Shown in pieces: positions 1-13,254 of a stretch of 64,000 nt of DNA. The notes beneath the pieces are model-generated. The model worked only from the letters and a program-made list of their open reading frames with translations, was not told the DNA's origin and did not search any database. Source of the stretch: Seriola aureovittata (lineage: Eukaryota; Chordata; Actinopteri; Carangiformes; Carangidae); assembly GCF_021018895.1 (NCBI RefSeq), contig NC_079382.1, forward strand, positions 14,641,001-14,705,000, written 5' to 3'. The stretch's first letter is position 1; each line of letters starts with the position of its first letter. A program made the position numbers and the translations under genes.

Positions 1-2878
1 AAAATTTATTGGCCACATTCCTCTTAAAATCTATTTTTGATCCAAATGAGACTTTCGGGTTTAATAAATGCACTCCTTCCTGTCCCCTGATGAGAAGACA
101 CATGCAACCAAACTGAGTCGTGCCGTTGGGTTCACACAGTGCTATTCTGAACTTCATTTCCAACTGAAAAGGCAGATGACACACGTGCAGCAGTGATTGG
201 ACGAGACAGCTGCTCCCAGGATGTACAGAGGGCTTTGATTGGCCTTGGCAGCTGCCCATGCTGAGCTTAGTTTTAGTGCTTGCTAAGTGTGTGTGTGCAT
301 TATCAGTGAGGTCACCGCTTTACCATACCACACTAATGCCTCTGAGCTGATGTTTATCCCGCTAATCAAGTTAAGGCTTTGACCGCTGTGGCCATCATTG
401 AAAGGAGAGTTGTTCTGAAAAGCTGCAATGTGTGCTTGTGTTTGCCGCCTGTTTCAAACATTATTGAGTTGTTTTGTGCTCAGTGAGTTTTAACCTGTGG
501 AAGTGCATTGAGATTACATATGTTGATGTCATTTTACATTTCAGTCTGGCAGGAATAATCTGATATATTTAACCCTCCTCCCACCCCCTCTACAAATGTT
601 TTCTCTTTGTCAAAAGCTGGATAAAATGTAGCTACTGTAGTAACTCTGATAGAGGAAGAAGTGTTAGGGAGCAGTTGTCAGGAACTCACAGCAGATCCCT
701 AAAACACACAGGGAACATGAGAACTCTGAACAGAAGGGACCCCGAGAACATGCACACACACAGTGTTATTCACGAAGAGCTATTGGCCGACAAATTCTGA
801 ACAGCGACACCAATAAGTCAACAGCACCCATCTTCCCTCCCTCTGTGGTTCGGTTTGAGCTCCGCCAACAGCTGAAGCGATTACATAATCGTGCTCTTAC
901 TGCGGACCGTGCCACCGCTGTGGTTGGAGTGTGGGGGGGTGGGGGTGTGCCACCGTAGGCCCTGCCGCAGATGGCGGTCCTGCCTGCCAGCACCTGTGAA
1001 TCATTTGGACCCAAATTGTTTATTTGGCTTTTCTTAAGTGCTACCAGTGTTTCCTCTGTGCGTTTGTGTCCCCTCTGAGAAAAAAAAAAAATCACCCCAC
1101 ACCACCCCCCAAAAAAACAGCATGTCCCTCTGGGCAATACACAGCTATGGCATGACCACCAACAAAAGAGGGCCAAATTAACCCAAAAGGACACCCTCCA
1201 CTTTCCACCCCCTCCACCTCCTCTTTTCCTCGGGCTGTCCACTTCCAGAAATGCACAGACACTTAACACAAATAAAGGAGTAATTCACACAAGCGCTTTA
1301 GAAGAAACACAGAGCTGTTGTTTGTTGTTTTTCATCCTTTTGAAGGGAAAACCTCTTTTCCTGCAAGTCTAAATTTATTTGGGTGTTTGTTGTTGCCAAC
1401 ACAGAAGAGGAGACTGCTATCTATTAACTTAAACATTCCCCTCAACCATCTAAACAGCAGCGTGCGGCGGGTGACTCAAGCTTGTGGTCAAAATTTATGG
1501 CTGCAAGCTTTGGCTTTAAGTTGGTAGGATGATGCACACCACACCACTGGCCTTGGTGATAAAATGATTTTCCAGCCCAGCCCTTCTCACACACTTTTCC
1601 TTGAGTGCAGAAATCCACCCAAAAAAAGTGGAGCACCCACGTATCTGAAAAAATCCGTCTCATTAACAAACAGCACACCGTTAACCAGCCCCATCCTGCC
1701 GGCGCTTGCAGGTGCTAACGAGGTCCACTCAATTTGCTAATGAGATAACGCTAATGAGGCCCTGAAAGAAGGTCATGATGTAATGGAATACCCAGCTCAC
1801 ACCAATACAGCAATATGAGAGATGTACTCTTCTGGGGAATTAAAGATCTTAAAATGAATATGCAATAAAGTGGTCTATTATAACTCATCCCTGGTGGGAA
1901 TGTTTTTTAATAGGAGCTTGATGGTAATAGGGAGGAAGACTACATAACAATAGAATGTGAATAAAATGGAATAAAATGAAGAGGCAAGACTAAGGGGAGA
2001 TGTGTTTGTGTTTGCAATTTGTACAAGATAATGAGAACGATTAGCTCATCCAGGAAGGAGAGCTGGTAATTAGGAGCGCGGCACAATGAGGGAAACACAT
2101 TTTAGATGAGTGTGCACTTTAATTAGCGAATTATGACAGTTTTGGTTTTCCCTTTTTTTGCATGCATGCAATTTTCTGTCGTGTGAAGGTTTAAAAATGC
2201 TTCTTTGGCAGCGGGGGGGTGAAGTTTGTTGTTGGAGCATTTGTCGGGAAACGTCAGCCACTGCCTCCATTACTGGAACAAATGTATTATCTGACTATAG
2301 AAAGTGAGCTTAATTAAGCTACATTCAAATGGATATTTTATTCCTTGTTGCATGGGTACCTTAGGGATGCTTTTCCTTGCACATAAAAGTGCACATATGC
2401 ACAGCATACATTTTTCTGTGTTAATGTGTGCAAGCCATGCTCCCCACCGTCTCTTTTTCTGTGATTCAGTGGAAAATTCCCAGATTGCCATTGCCCTGGC
2501 TTAGAAAACATAGAGGCTGTAACCATAGCTCCGGCTGTTTCAGTCATAATCCCTTGTGCCTCTCCCTGTACTGCTTCCCCATCAAAGGAGCGCTGATTAC
2601 TGGGAACTCAGCTGGGAAGGGAAGTGGGAGATGGGAAGTGGGCATGGATGAGGAGGAGCAGAAATGCCGCTAAGACAGGATTGTAACCAGTGATGTAGTG
2701 CTGAATGAAAAGCTGTTTGAGCTTACATAAAAAAAACCATCTACATCAAAATGTTTTTTATAATTTTATTTCATTGTTGGTGACTTAATGTCTCTTTTAA
2801 AAAGCAACAGCAGTGACTTTGCTGAACATCAGCCACATTTCCACTAGAATTTCAAAGATTCACATTAACCACTCGCTT
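1..2878. other. Intergenic, no gene seen
   Basis: No exon-like homology. There are G- and C-rich runs near 925-960 and 1100-1120, and an AT-rich, homeodomain-site-like stretch at about 1720-2130 with several TAATGA/TAATTA cores (for example GCTAATGAGATAACGCTAATG). That stretch contains no microsatellite and could be a conserved non-coding element, but only cross-species alignment could show it. Confidence 0.4.
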
Positions 2879-3310
2879 TTAAAGGAGCTATTTGTAAGTT
2901 TTGCTATTGCTACATAGCCAGCGTTAGCATTAACAGCTGTACACTTAACAGTCTAGAAGAAACGTTACAAGTTCAGCATGAAACTTCATTCCTATACTCG
3001 CAAAAAGCTGTCTCCAGCTCTGGAAAGCAATACCAGTGTTAACTCTTGTCTCTGTCATTTCTTTTCTTCTACTGAAACTAGCATGCTAACCAGCTAGCCC
3101 TGGCCCGTCTCGTCACTGTCCGATAGCATCTCCCTGTAGCCTCCAATCTGCCCTGAAGACATAGCCTCTCAGAGGGCGTATTGTAACCTCTTGTCTTGTA
3201 AGTGCAACAATGGCTGAAGCTCTTGTCAAGCAACAATTATCAATGATCAACCAACCGCTCCCGGCATGAAACCACAATCGGCGGCAGAAGAAACTTATAA
3301 ATAGCCCCTT
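2879..3310. mobile_element. TTAA-flanked MITE, copy 1
   Basis: Starts TTAAAGGAGCTATTTGTAAG, followed by TTTTGCTATTGCTACATAGC. The 3' end AAACTTATAAATAGCCCCTT is a diverged inverted copy of the start. The interior aligns along its length with 47227-47590 (AGCCAGCGTTAGCATTAACA, CAGTCTAGAAGAAACGTT, TGCAACAATGGC). About 430 bases, no coding capacity, so a non-autonomous DNA element. TTAA at the boundary suggests the piggyBac superfamily. This copy differs from copy 2 just before its 3' end, where unrelated sequence replaces part of the terminal repeat. Confidence 0.75.
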
Positions 3311-4786
3311 CTGAAAACGTCATAATTTGGCAAACTGCCAGAGCAGGTGGGGGGGTTCAAGAGTGTAATGAAAGGGCTGGATGTGGCACAGCAAGTCAGC
3401 CTTGATGTCCTAGAGACCAAATGTGGAACTGGATCTAAAAAACAAAAACTCACACATGACCCAAAAAGCATTTTCCCATAGATGGTCATCATAAGAGAGA
3501 AGTCTGCAAAACCTTCAATTAGACTCCATAAGCTGCTAATACAGTCATTTGCGTCTCTTAGTGTTAAGAATTTTCAGTTTTCATAAGCTCCAGTAATATT
3601 AAACCAAGCTCACGACAATTTATAGTCTGGATATTTTGACATCAGTCATGCTGGGAATCAGACAGTGGTGCTGTTCAAACTGTAAGACAGCTGAGCAAGA
3701 TTTCTGACATACCAGAAATTCAACTGATCGTGTGGGAGCCAGATCGTTGATCATTCGGGCAATTATTCAGGCTTCTTAAATGCCCTAAAACTGCATGTTA
3801 AACGAAGACAAATCTGGCAGAAATCTGACCAGATTCTAAAATTAGTCCAATTTGGTGTTTAAATCAGACTTAATCCATACAGTGTCTGCCCAGTTTAAGA
3901 GAGGAAACATATTTGGCCTTTGCGCTGGATGAGCAACTTTCATTGAACGCCATTGTGGAGTCCAGTATCCACTTCTTTTGACACATGCATGATGAAACAG
4001 GATGAAACGCAGGATGCAACAAATATATACAGCTAAGTGCGGTGCGTTGACTTCTTGTCTTTGTTTTAACATCAACTAAGGAAATCTGCAGAAGTGTAAT
4101 CTGCTGTAGTGACAAAACCCTTTACTGTAATGGTCGGGTGCCTTTTATTCCTTAGAAACTTAACTTTTCTTTTAAATTGAAATTTAAAGTGAAGTGCTAA
4201 TTTAATTCTGAGAGGTGTGGACTGTACCTGTGGGTAAATAGTTTTATAAGTAGTAAGTAGGTAAAACGAGCTGCTCTGGGCTCCACAGTGTGACTTCATT
4301 CTATAAGCCGCAATGTATTTTGGTAAAGTCGCAGTCTAACACTCCGCATTTACACTTGTGGTGGATTCTTCACATGTCACGTAACCACAAGAGAGACTCG
4401 ATGCTTGTTTGACTTCTAAAAGGAAGGGAATGGTATTCAAAACAAATATACAGCAAAAGTAAAATGTCTGACTCACTGGTGGCAAAGGGCAGGAAGCAAA
4501 GCATCCTTAGTGTGAGTGTGTTCATGTCTATGTATGTTTGGGTGTGTATTTTTGAAGCCTGAAATAGACGAGGGAGTGTATCCGCACATTCTCTCCTCAT
4601 GTTTTTAATCTTCCTCTCCATTTGTCCATCATGTAGTTGTGCAGCACTTCCTGTCTGTGTTGCCGCAGTGATGACTGCGTAGCCAATAAAAAGTCAAACA
4701 GGAAACTGAGCGGAGACCCTCTGATTGTTACTGAGGTGTCTGGAGCAGGAGTCCCCATTGTACATCCGCCGTGCTTTTCCCCTTTT

Positions 4787-4836
<50 letters not shown>

Positions 4837-5958
4837 GCAAACAATAGCTCAAACAAGATAAGCAGAAAAATATGTGCTTGAACCTGCGATTATGCAGAAA
4901 TCAAGGAGATAAAACACAAATATTAACACAGTCGTCCCCTTCTTGTGTACACACAACATACAAACACACACACAGGCTCAGCAGGCTTGTAAAGAGAGTG
5001 GAAGTGAGCAGAGGTGATAACACAGAGGCAGGAAGACAGAGCTGCTGGATATGTAATGGAAACATCCCAAGTCCAGGCCAAGACTGATTGAAAATCCTTC
5101 GTGATTTGTCACTTCCTGCATAGTGCTGAAAGAGTGTGGTTGAAAGGAGACACTTCAACATCAGGTGTTTTTTTTTTTTTGTGTGTCTTTTTTTTGTCTA
5201 TTTAGTGCAAAGCAGAAACGATCAGCAACCACATGACCGGATTCAGTCTCACTAAAGCACAAAGAGGCAACTGCAGACATTAAGGTTAGGCGATCCTGTG
5301 TGTCCCAGACAGGGCTGGTGGCCGGACAGGAGCCACCTGGTGAAAGGCCAAGGCCTGGGCTGTAACCCTGGAAGGAAGTGGAGGTCCTGAGGAGTATATG
5401 AGAGGCTATAGGGGGCAGGATGTGTGTGTGAGGGGGCTGGACAGATTCTCCCACTATCATTACTGTTTATATGTAGGTATATGAGACTAACCATTTTTCA
5501 CCCCTGTCCGTTCTATTTTTTTTTTTATTCTATTCTAATAGAATACAACAGAACTCATCCACTACTCTATGTTGACGCAATAGTGACCACTAAATAGACA
5601 TTTCGGACACTTTTTTATCATCATTATTTATTATTATCATTTTTTTGTGTCATCACTGACAGATGAGGTGTGTCACGCAGCCATAAGTGTGTCACAATGT
5701 ATCTATGCATGTCTGTCTGTCTGGGAAAAGGGATCCCTCCTCAGATTTCTTCCTTTCTTTCCCTAGTGTTTTTGAGGGGACTACTTCTTGATCCAAAATA
5801 AAGGCTCTTTGGACAGAGGATGTGGTGTAAAATTTAAAACGAAAAATGGATTCGTGGATTTGTGCTATATTAATGGAACTCATTTGGCTTTACTAGACAT
5901 GTAAAGCTTGTGGACATACAGTGTGGCAGTATGGAACTGAAGCAATGACCTCACTATA
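3311..5958. other. Intergenic, no gene seen
   Basis: Apart from the microsatellite at 4790-4832, T-rich runs near 5167-5195 and 5517-5530 and scattered low-complexity sequence, nothing recognisable. Open frames here are short and unrelated to known proteins. Confidence 0.4.
4790..4832. repeat. (AC)n microsatellite
   Basis: Pure AC dinucleotide repeat of about 21 units, of the kind very common in teleost DNA. Confidence 0.97.
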
Positions 5959-6323
5959 GCTGCGTTTCCACCGCGGAACTTTCCCCAGATACCAGGAACC
6001 TTTTGAGGAACTATGCGCATTTCCACCGCAGGAACCAGGGTCTAAATTTAGTTCCGGGGTAATTGATCGCCCCCCAAAAAGGTACCTGGTCAAGGGGTAG
6101 TACTTTCCAAAGGTTCAGGAACTTTGGGGGAACTTTGCACCTGTCACAAATAATACGTCCCGTATTTGAAAATAAAATGCTGCGTCCTGTATTGAATATA
6201 GACGGGACGCAATTGCCCCGTATTTTCGTTCATGTCATGTCCTCTAAGTGCTGGGAATATTGGAATGTCATGTAATACTTTTGCATAATCTTCCCGGGAC
6301 TTTAGGCTGCGGTGGAAACGCAG
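5959..6323. mobile_element. MITE-like element with 15-bp perfect terminal inverted repeats
   Basis: The left end CTGCGTTTCCACCGC (5960-5974) is an exact reverse complement of the right end GCGGTGGAAACGCAG (6309-6323). A partial copy of the left end recurs inside (GCATTTCCACCGCAGGAACC, about 6017), and the interior repeats GGAACTTT / AGGAACCTTTT motifs in both orientations. About 365 bases, no coding capacity. I recognise this as a widespread kind of non-autonomous DNA transposon in fish but cannot name the superfamily; no clear target-site duplication was seen. Confidence 0.75.
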
Positions 6324-8115
6324 AAAAACAATGGGCCACAGGAACCTTTTAGTTCCTGAAGAAAACGCGGCATTTTTCTTGAACACACATTGAGCTGCCA
6401 TACACGCTCAGTGTCCCATTAGCAACAAACTAACAGCCGGAGTGTGTGAAAACATCTTTTGTGTCTTTCTCACTCCCTCACACTGCTGCGCCCTCTTTCT
6501 CTCTTTCAGTGTGTTGTGGCTTCTGTAGTGTGTTTCTCTGTGTGTTTTTACGCAACATGCGGTGTCACAATATGACCTTGTGCCAGTTTCATCCGCGATT
6601 TGCCAGCCCCTCTGGCAGCCATGCCAAACCCCGGTCTACTGTACATACACACGTCCTGTTCCTGCGGCACAAGCATGCATTCACTTGTGTGTGTGCGTGT
6701 GTTACACCCACAAACCCATACACACACAGGCTCACACCGGGATGAAAAGGGATCAACAAAAGCAATTATTTGTCTCCGCACTTTCATTATATTATTCTGA
6801 GTTACACCCCCATACACACCTCCACACCTTGATAAGATACAACAACAACAAGCCTCTGTAAAAATGATTATGCAGTAAGTGAGTTTATAGATCATAAAAA
6901 AGCGAGAGAGTATGGGAGCTGCATGCCAGACCTCAGGCTCAGTATACCCAGCTCGGTGTCTTAATTGAAAGTCTCACGGGCCCATGACTTGTTTTCTCTG
7001 GGAATCAGCTGGGGAGAGGCTCTGGGGCGTTGCTGGCTCAGGCGCTGCATGCAGAAGCTTGTGCAAAGAGGCACCAGATATGGATAAAGGGTTGAGATTT
7101 CATTTGGTTTCGATTCAAGTATCTCACTTGTCTCCCACAATGTCAATCTGTAAAGCCCTTCAAAGTATGTTTCCAGTGGATGTGAACTGGAGGTTTGTGC
7201 CATTGTGGATTGGCCTAATTTGCTGACTCACTCTCTTATAAAATCATCAAACTGATGCAGTGAGTTTTTTTTCTCCCTGTGATCCGACTAAACCGGCGTG
7301 CTAACAGCATAAACCACGAGTAAACAGACGAGGAATGGCAGTCACCACCATGTAAACAGGCAGGTCTCCACCAGGCTGTTGATTTTGGAGCACATTCCCG
7401 TGTTATCCGTGGAACGTCACGACCTGCAATAATAAATGAGTGGAGTTTTGTAATTTGGCTAGGATTCTGTCAGAGGTCAGAGAAGCGTCACCTCTGCGCC
7501 TTTGAGCTCTCTCCTTGGGGTGGGGTGGGGGGGTGGGGGGTCGGCGGAGGTTAGGGCATAGCCACAGGCAAGTATACACAAATGCAAACACTCAACGCAC
7601 ATACATGAACGCACACAAGCGCAATCTATCTGCTGATTTGCAGCAAGGTCAACACAAGGTTCTTCGATGCTTTCACCACTTTGATTTCTGGTCTTCAGAG
7701 ATGACACCCGGGGTCAGCTGTATTTCTCCGGGTCCGCACTGTACGCCGCTGTACTGGGACCCAGTGTGTGAGCGCCTCCGTCAGATGTTTCATCTCTGGA
7801 CAAGGACGAGCTGAGCAGATCAAAGCTGTTCATTAGAGGCTCTGTGTATGTGGGGTTTTTCATAACTCCTCGCACACAGTCGGTCCCACACCGGCGGCAC
7901 CCCCTGGCCCTCTGACCCTGTGAACTGTGCGTGTACAGAGCCGAGGCGGAACTAAACGGGTGGCTCCAGCGGCGTCATGAGAAGAGCTCGCCGTCATCCA
8001 TGCAGAATGCGTGTCAGGGGATTGGGTAACTCTGCCAAGGGAAGAAAAGGCAGGCAGCGCACACTGCACACATTGTTGAAACAGAAGACATCTCACTTAC
8101 ACAAGACAAGTGCAC

Positions 8116-8141
8116 TGTGTGTATATGTGTGTGTGTGTGTG

Positions 8142-8181
<40 letters not shown>
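8116..8181. repeat. Interrupted (GT)n microsatellite
   Basis: Imperfect GT repeat with ATAT and TT interruptions. Confidence 0.95.
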
Positions 8182-8183
<2 letters not shown>

Positions 8184-8537
8184 AAGGGCCTGTGTGTGCC
8201 CATCCATGAAGGAGCATCTGCAAATTTGTATGCATGTGTGTATCTCTTTGTCAGTGTTTGTGTATCTTTAGGATTGTGTTAATACATTTGTGTATAGATA
8301 TTTCTATTTTTGTGCATGTAAAGGAGCATCTGTGTGTGTGTGTGCGCATGTATTTATATCTATACAGTAGGCCTCATTGTGTGTGTGTGTGTGTGTGTCT
8401 GTGTGTGTGTGCCTGTCTACATATGGTTATGCCTCTGGTCATACCCCCCCACCCCCAGAACCTAAACATATTTAGCTGAGGCAAATGACCCCTCATTACT
8501 CAATGTGGCACAATCAAAGGTGATGGGTCACTGCAGC

Positions 8538-8538
<1 letters not shown>

Positions 8539-8616
<78 letters not shown>
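8539..8616. repeat. (GT)n microsatellite
   Basis: About 39 uninterrupted TG units; a second shorter tract follows at 8673-8708. Confidence 0.97.
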
Positions 8617-8617
<1 letters not shown>

Positions 8618-8669
8618 ATGTGCATGAGAATCCCTGCATTAGAGCATGTTTTTGTCTTTGCAGCGAGGC

Positions 8670-8700
<31 letters not shown>

Positions 8701-9946
8701 TTGTGTGTCAGTCCAAGTGTGTGCGTGTCATTTATCATTGGAGCTTTGTTATGCCTCCTCTCTCAGTGTTTGTGTTTACCTGTAGCTCTTATCTGATGGG
8801 GCCACACAGGAGGTCAAAGTCACAACACGCTCAGGGAAGGATTCTGTTTAGTCCATCTGAAGAACAAATCACCTGAGGTGTCTCTCATTGGCTTCTCACC
8901 GTGACACTGACAAAGCTGGAAAGCAAAAAATTTGTCACACACATCACAATTAAGTATAAAGACACGGTCGAAACAAGCCCTGTTTTGAGATGAGTGATTA
9001 TTCAGGAAAAGGTTCTGGTTTGGTAACCACGGCTGGTCGTGATGAATGCGGATTCATCCATCGTCGGACTGTCTCTCTCGTTTGTTCGTCCACAAATTCC
9101 AGTTTCACCCTGGAATTGCTATTGACTGTCCCCGCAGAGCTGAGGCTCCTCGTCCTCCATCAATGCCACTTGAAAATACAGCTTTGCTGCCGTTTGTGAG
9201 CCGCTGTATTTTCATGCTTGCGCAGATTGTAAAGATTGATTTCCTTCATCTCTTAACACTTTCAGTTTGGACGCTGATGACCAGGGTTTGCATTCTGAAT
9301 CCTACTTAGGAGTGTTAGTGGCTCCAGAGTGCGCCGCGTGATGCCCGATAAATTGCCTCCAGCGATGTCACTTGAGTCAGTGTCAGTTGGGGCGGAGACT
9401 ACGACTAACCCACTTCTCATCTCTGCTCGAGGCTAGTGACTCAAGGCTACATTAGCCGCTAGTAGCATAGCACACCCAAACCCTCTTGACTGAACTGTTG
9501 GTGGAAGAGTTGCATTGCTTTGACAAGGAGGAAGAATGCGTGGAATTAGAAAGACGACATCCCCGGTTCTGCTGCATTGATTTTAATCCTTTTTTTTTTC
9601 TTCGACTGTCCATCATAGTTTTAGGAGTGCAATGCTAAATGCTGTGAGCACCATAACACAACCATACAAAATTTTTTACCATGCTTGTGCTGCCGCGAGT
9701 GGATATTACATTACTCATATTGCAGGAAACCAAACTAAGTTGAATGGTTTTTGTTCGGTACTAACATTTTGTGTCTCGACAGATATTGATTAATTACGTT
9801 TCCTAATTATGTTGATGGGAAGTAATCCAGGCTGCTTTACTTTAACCTCACAATGTATTTGCTGCCGTAAATCAAAAGTATAGACATGTAATTTCTAGCA
9901 GACAAGGTTATTCAGCAATGCTTGTATCTCTCTGCTTCAGTCTTGT

Positions 9947-10429
9947 TTGAAAAATAACTTAAATCTTCCTTATCATCATCATCATCATCATCATCACTAC
10001 CACCACCCCTGGCCATATCCGTTTCCTCTGTACCTCACAGTGCTAAAAGACAACAGTCATCCAGACAGCACATACAGTAAGCCCCATTATGGGTTTCCTG
10101 AGTCACATTCCAACCAAACGACCCAGCCGACTGATGCCCGGCGCAGGGCGTGCATTCCCATCCTCACACTGATCCCCGTACATGCCTCTAACCATACCCA
10201 TACGTCGAAAACATCCGGGGCCCTATCGGATGCCACGCCGAACGCCGCCTGGCGACTCCTCGCGTCTCTCAACCAGCTGGCTCACATAATCAGGAGCTTT
10301 GAGGAGACGCCCGGGAACGCCGGCATTCCCTTGGATATCATTCCCGTTCTCGCCAGCGTTGCTGTCAGCATGAGTAAAAGGGGCTCGGGTTCAGCAGCAG
10401 CTACAGTAATGGGATGGACAGATGTTTAG
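9947..10429 (+). other. Unexplained 160-codon open frame, CpG-rich
   Basis: An open frame of 160 codons whose start overlaps a (CAT)n run (polyhistidine) but whose body (10030-10429) is not repetitive. That body is rich in CpG, unlike its surroundings. The last third reads as plausible globular sequence: AWRLLASLNQLAHIIRSFEE (residues about 101-120), then IPLDIIPVLASVAVSMSKRG (127-146). I do not recognise it. It could be an exon of an unidentified gene, a transcribed non-coding exon, or a CpG-rich regulatory element open by chance. Confidence 0.3.
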
Positions 10430-11539
10430 ATGTGAGGGACCGGGTCCCCCATGGGGCCCCTACAGCGGTACGGCCTGACAGAAAGCAATCAGCTTGATGT
10501 GGAGGAAGAGAATACCGTACTGTACATTCACAGAAAGAGCTGCAACATGAGCCAGGAGAGAGGGATTTAGATACAGGGATGGATAAGGAGGGAAATTAGT
10601 AGAAGAAAAAGTGAAAACAGTTGAAGTACACAGTGCTGAAAGAGCTGATCTAAGGACCAGTGAAAGTGGATAGAGAATAGAAGAGATAAAAGAGATAAAT
10701 ATTTTCAGAAACAATGCATTTTTAAAAGCAGGAGGGATCCGGTGTTCAGTTACTTGCAGAAATTCTTGGATAGGCAACTGAGTGAGACTGCAGGTATGAC
10801 AAAAAGTGGGAGAGGAAAGGAAGGGAGGGAGGGGAGGTGCGTATAAAAATGAGTCATGTTGGCAGGACAGAAGGGGGAAACAGCTGAGAGGTTTTTGAGG
10901 TACACTTTTGGCTGAAGAAAGGTGATACTGGGGAGCAAAAACGGTCTCTCTCACCCACACACACTAATTCTCAATTCCTCTCGCCCCTCACCCCTCCTCC
11001 TCCCTGCCCCTGCCAAGTTTTTTTGTCCTAGGAGGTGATGTGAGTGTTTCCACATGTGGTAGGCCGGTGCTACTAGTTTGGCTTGTAACACAGACTTGAC
11101 ACAAAGCCCCCCTTATAGAAACAGAAGAGCAAACAGAAAAAAAAGGCCATGATTACCTCACTTGTAACTTGAAGGAAGAAGAATTAAAAAAAAAAAAAAA
11201 AAGGGAAGTGAGGCGGAGCAAAGGAACGCAGAAATAGATGTTTCTCTGTGTCTTTAGTACGGGCATCAATTCACTAAGCAGACGCATAATTTATATCCAT
11301 TTGATTCATTATTATAAAGCTTTTAGCTGTGTTTTTTCCTTTTAGTTGTTCATTTACTTCTGCTCAGTCTCATCTTTCTTTGTGAAACTACTGGGCAGGT
11401 CAGTTTGACAGTAATTGGGATGGGTCAATACAAGATCCCACCCGTGGTGCGGAGGATCATTTGTGTGAGTGAAATAAACATTAATCTACTCGGTGCGGCG
11501 ACGGTGCCGCTGGCAGCTGCAGTCGGCCGTACACTCCGT

Positions 11540-11540
11540 C

Positions 11541-11568
<28 letters not shown>
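11540..11568. repeat. (GA)n microsatellite
   Basis: About 14 AG units directly after a GC-rich stretch. Confidence 0.95.
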
Positions 11569-11572
<4 letters not shown>

Positions 11573-13254
11573 GAAAGATGGATGAGCAGTTCACTTTTTG
11601 TTTGCTACGGCTTGGATTTGCAATTGTTCTTAGACCTGATCCAACATCAGATGCACTGTAAAAGCTGCAAGAATGCAATTTTTTTTTGTTTTCAGTTAGA
11701 GACATGCCTGCAGCCATAGTGTTTTCTTTTTTTTTTTGCACTTCATTTCCCAGAGGTCACTTGGCATTCAAACACTGCAGGCCCATGCTGCATGCATGCA
11801 ACTTTGGCAGAATGGGAAGATCTCTCGTTATTTCCAAATTGGGAAATAACAGCCTAAATTAACTTAACTTTTGTTATATCATATATTTGTAGCAGTTCAC
11901 TGACAAGTGAAACTAGATGCAAAAAAAAAAAATATGGCTCCTTTTAAATGAGCTGAATTCATTGTATCTGTTTTAACATTGAATTTTATTTAGATGTACT
12001 GCTTGCGATGGAGATATCACTTACTTGACCCCTTGTCGTCATGGTCACAATAATAAACGTGCAGTTAAGGTTGTGGAGCAGCGACCACTGGTTTCAAAAC
12101 AGAAAATGAACAGCACTCTACTGTGTCAAAATCCTTTGTTTTGTCGACCCATCCACCCACCCCAAAATCCTCCTAACACTCCCCTTTATACCACGTCACC
12201 TCACTTTTTCCTTTGCTCCCTTCCTCATTTATATTGCCGCTACAAGTCGAAAAGTAACTAGAGACAGTCTCATATTTTCAGTCTGGCCACTATGACGTGA
12301 ATGAAGTATCAGGCCTTTTTCACAGAAGGCGTTTAGCCAAAGCAAAAATAAATATTGTTACTGCTCTTCAACCCTTTTAATTATAGTCACAATCCTGGTT
12401 TACTAAGTCAGAATGAGTATTGAACCAGGGCCTGTAGTAGAAACAGTTTGGAGCCATAGTTACAAGTCTGAACCAATTCAGTGATATGAGGGATCCTAAA
12501 ATGTTTTCCTGAGATAGAATGAGGTAGATTTCAAACTATGTCAGATTTATCAAAGTTGTGTGAAGATTGAGTCAGGTATGGACCAACACCTGAAGTAGCC
12601 CCACCAAGGCCAAAGCGCCTCACAGGTTGGACGGTGTCTTTAAAATTTGCACTGCCATGGCTTAATGAGACACTTGAATAGAACAGAGCCATCGTTCATG
12701 TCATTAGTAACATATGTACTTTACTTACACTCAAAATATCTGCTGTGAAAAAAGCCTTTACAATGTGGCGTCTGCATCCTTTGCTTTTCAGATTGAACTC
12801 TCAGAAAGAGGAAAGAAATTTGACTTTATTGCAGGTATTTGAAAATAATACCTGCCTTGATAATGATAATTTAGTGCTTGCTAATTTGATAATTAGTTGA
12901 ATTATTGCTTGCGTCTGTGTATGTCTGTGTGCATCTGCTTGGACATGCACAGTTGCTCTCAGTGCCAGGACACCAGGGGGTGAAGATTGAAGGGTGCTGA
13001 CTATGATGGAGGCAGAGCGCGATGGAACTGGGGCAGCAGGCAGAGAGGAGGAGGAGGAGGAGGAGGAGAGGGTGGTGATGAAAGAGAGTGAGAGGATAAC
13101 ACACACACACACACACACTTTTCTGTGTCGTCCGTTAGTGCCTGCCACCGTCACAGTGGGGGGGCCGTGGCCTCTGCATAGCCTGAGAATGCTAAAGGCT
13201 AATCCTACAGGAATGCTTCAGGAATGTGAAAGTTGAGTCAGGGATCGAACAAGA

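Larger units (their letters stand above)
6324..9946. other. Intergenic, microsatellite-rich, no gene seen
   Basis: Contains several GT tracts (8116-8181, 8539-8616, 8673-8708), shorter CA runs near 6660-6740, and a G-rich block at 7517-7540. Short frames here are built from Cys/Val (TGTG) or Thr/His (ACAC) repeats and are not genes. Confidence 0.5.

Noticed and set aside
8014..8796. Frames rich in Cys-Val or Thr-His on both strands (also at 4597, 14209, 29145, 40161, 51128, 59032 and 62327)
   Set aside because: These are translations of GT/CA microsatellites, which have no stop codons in several frames.
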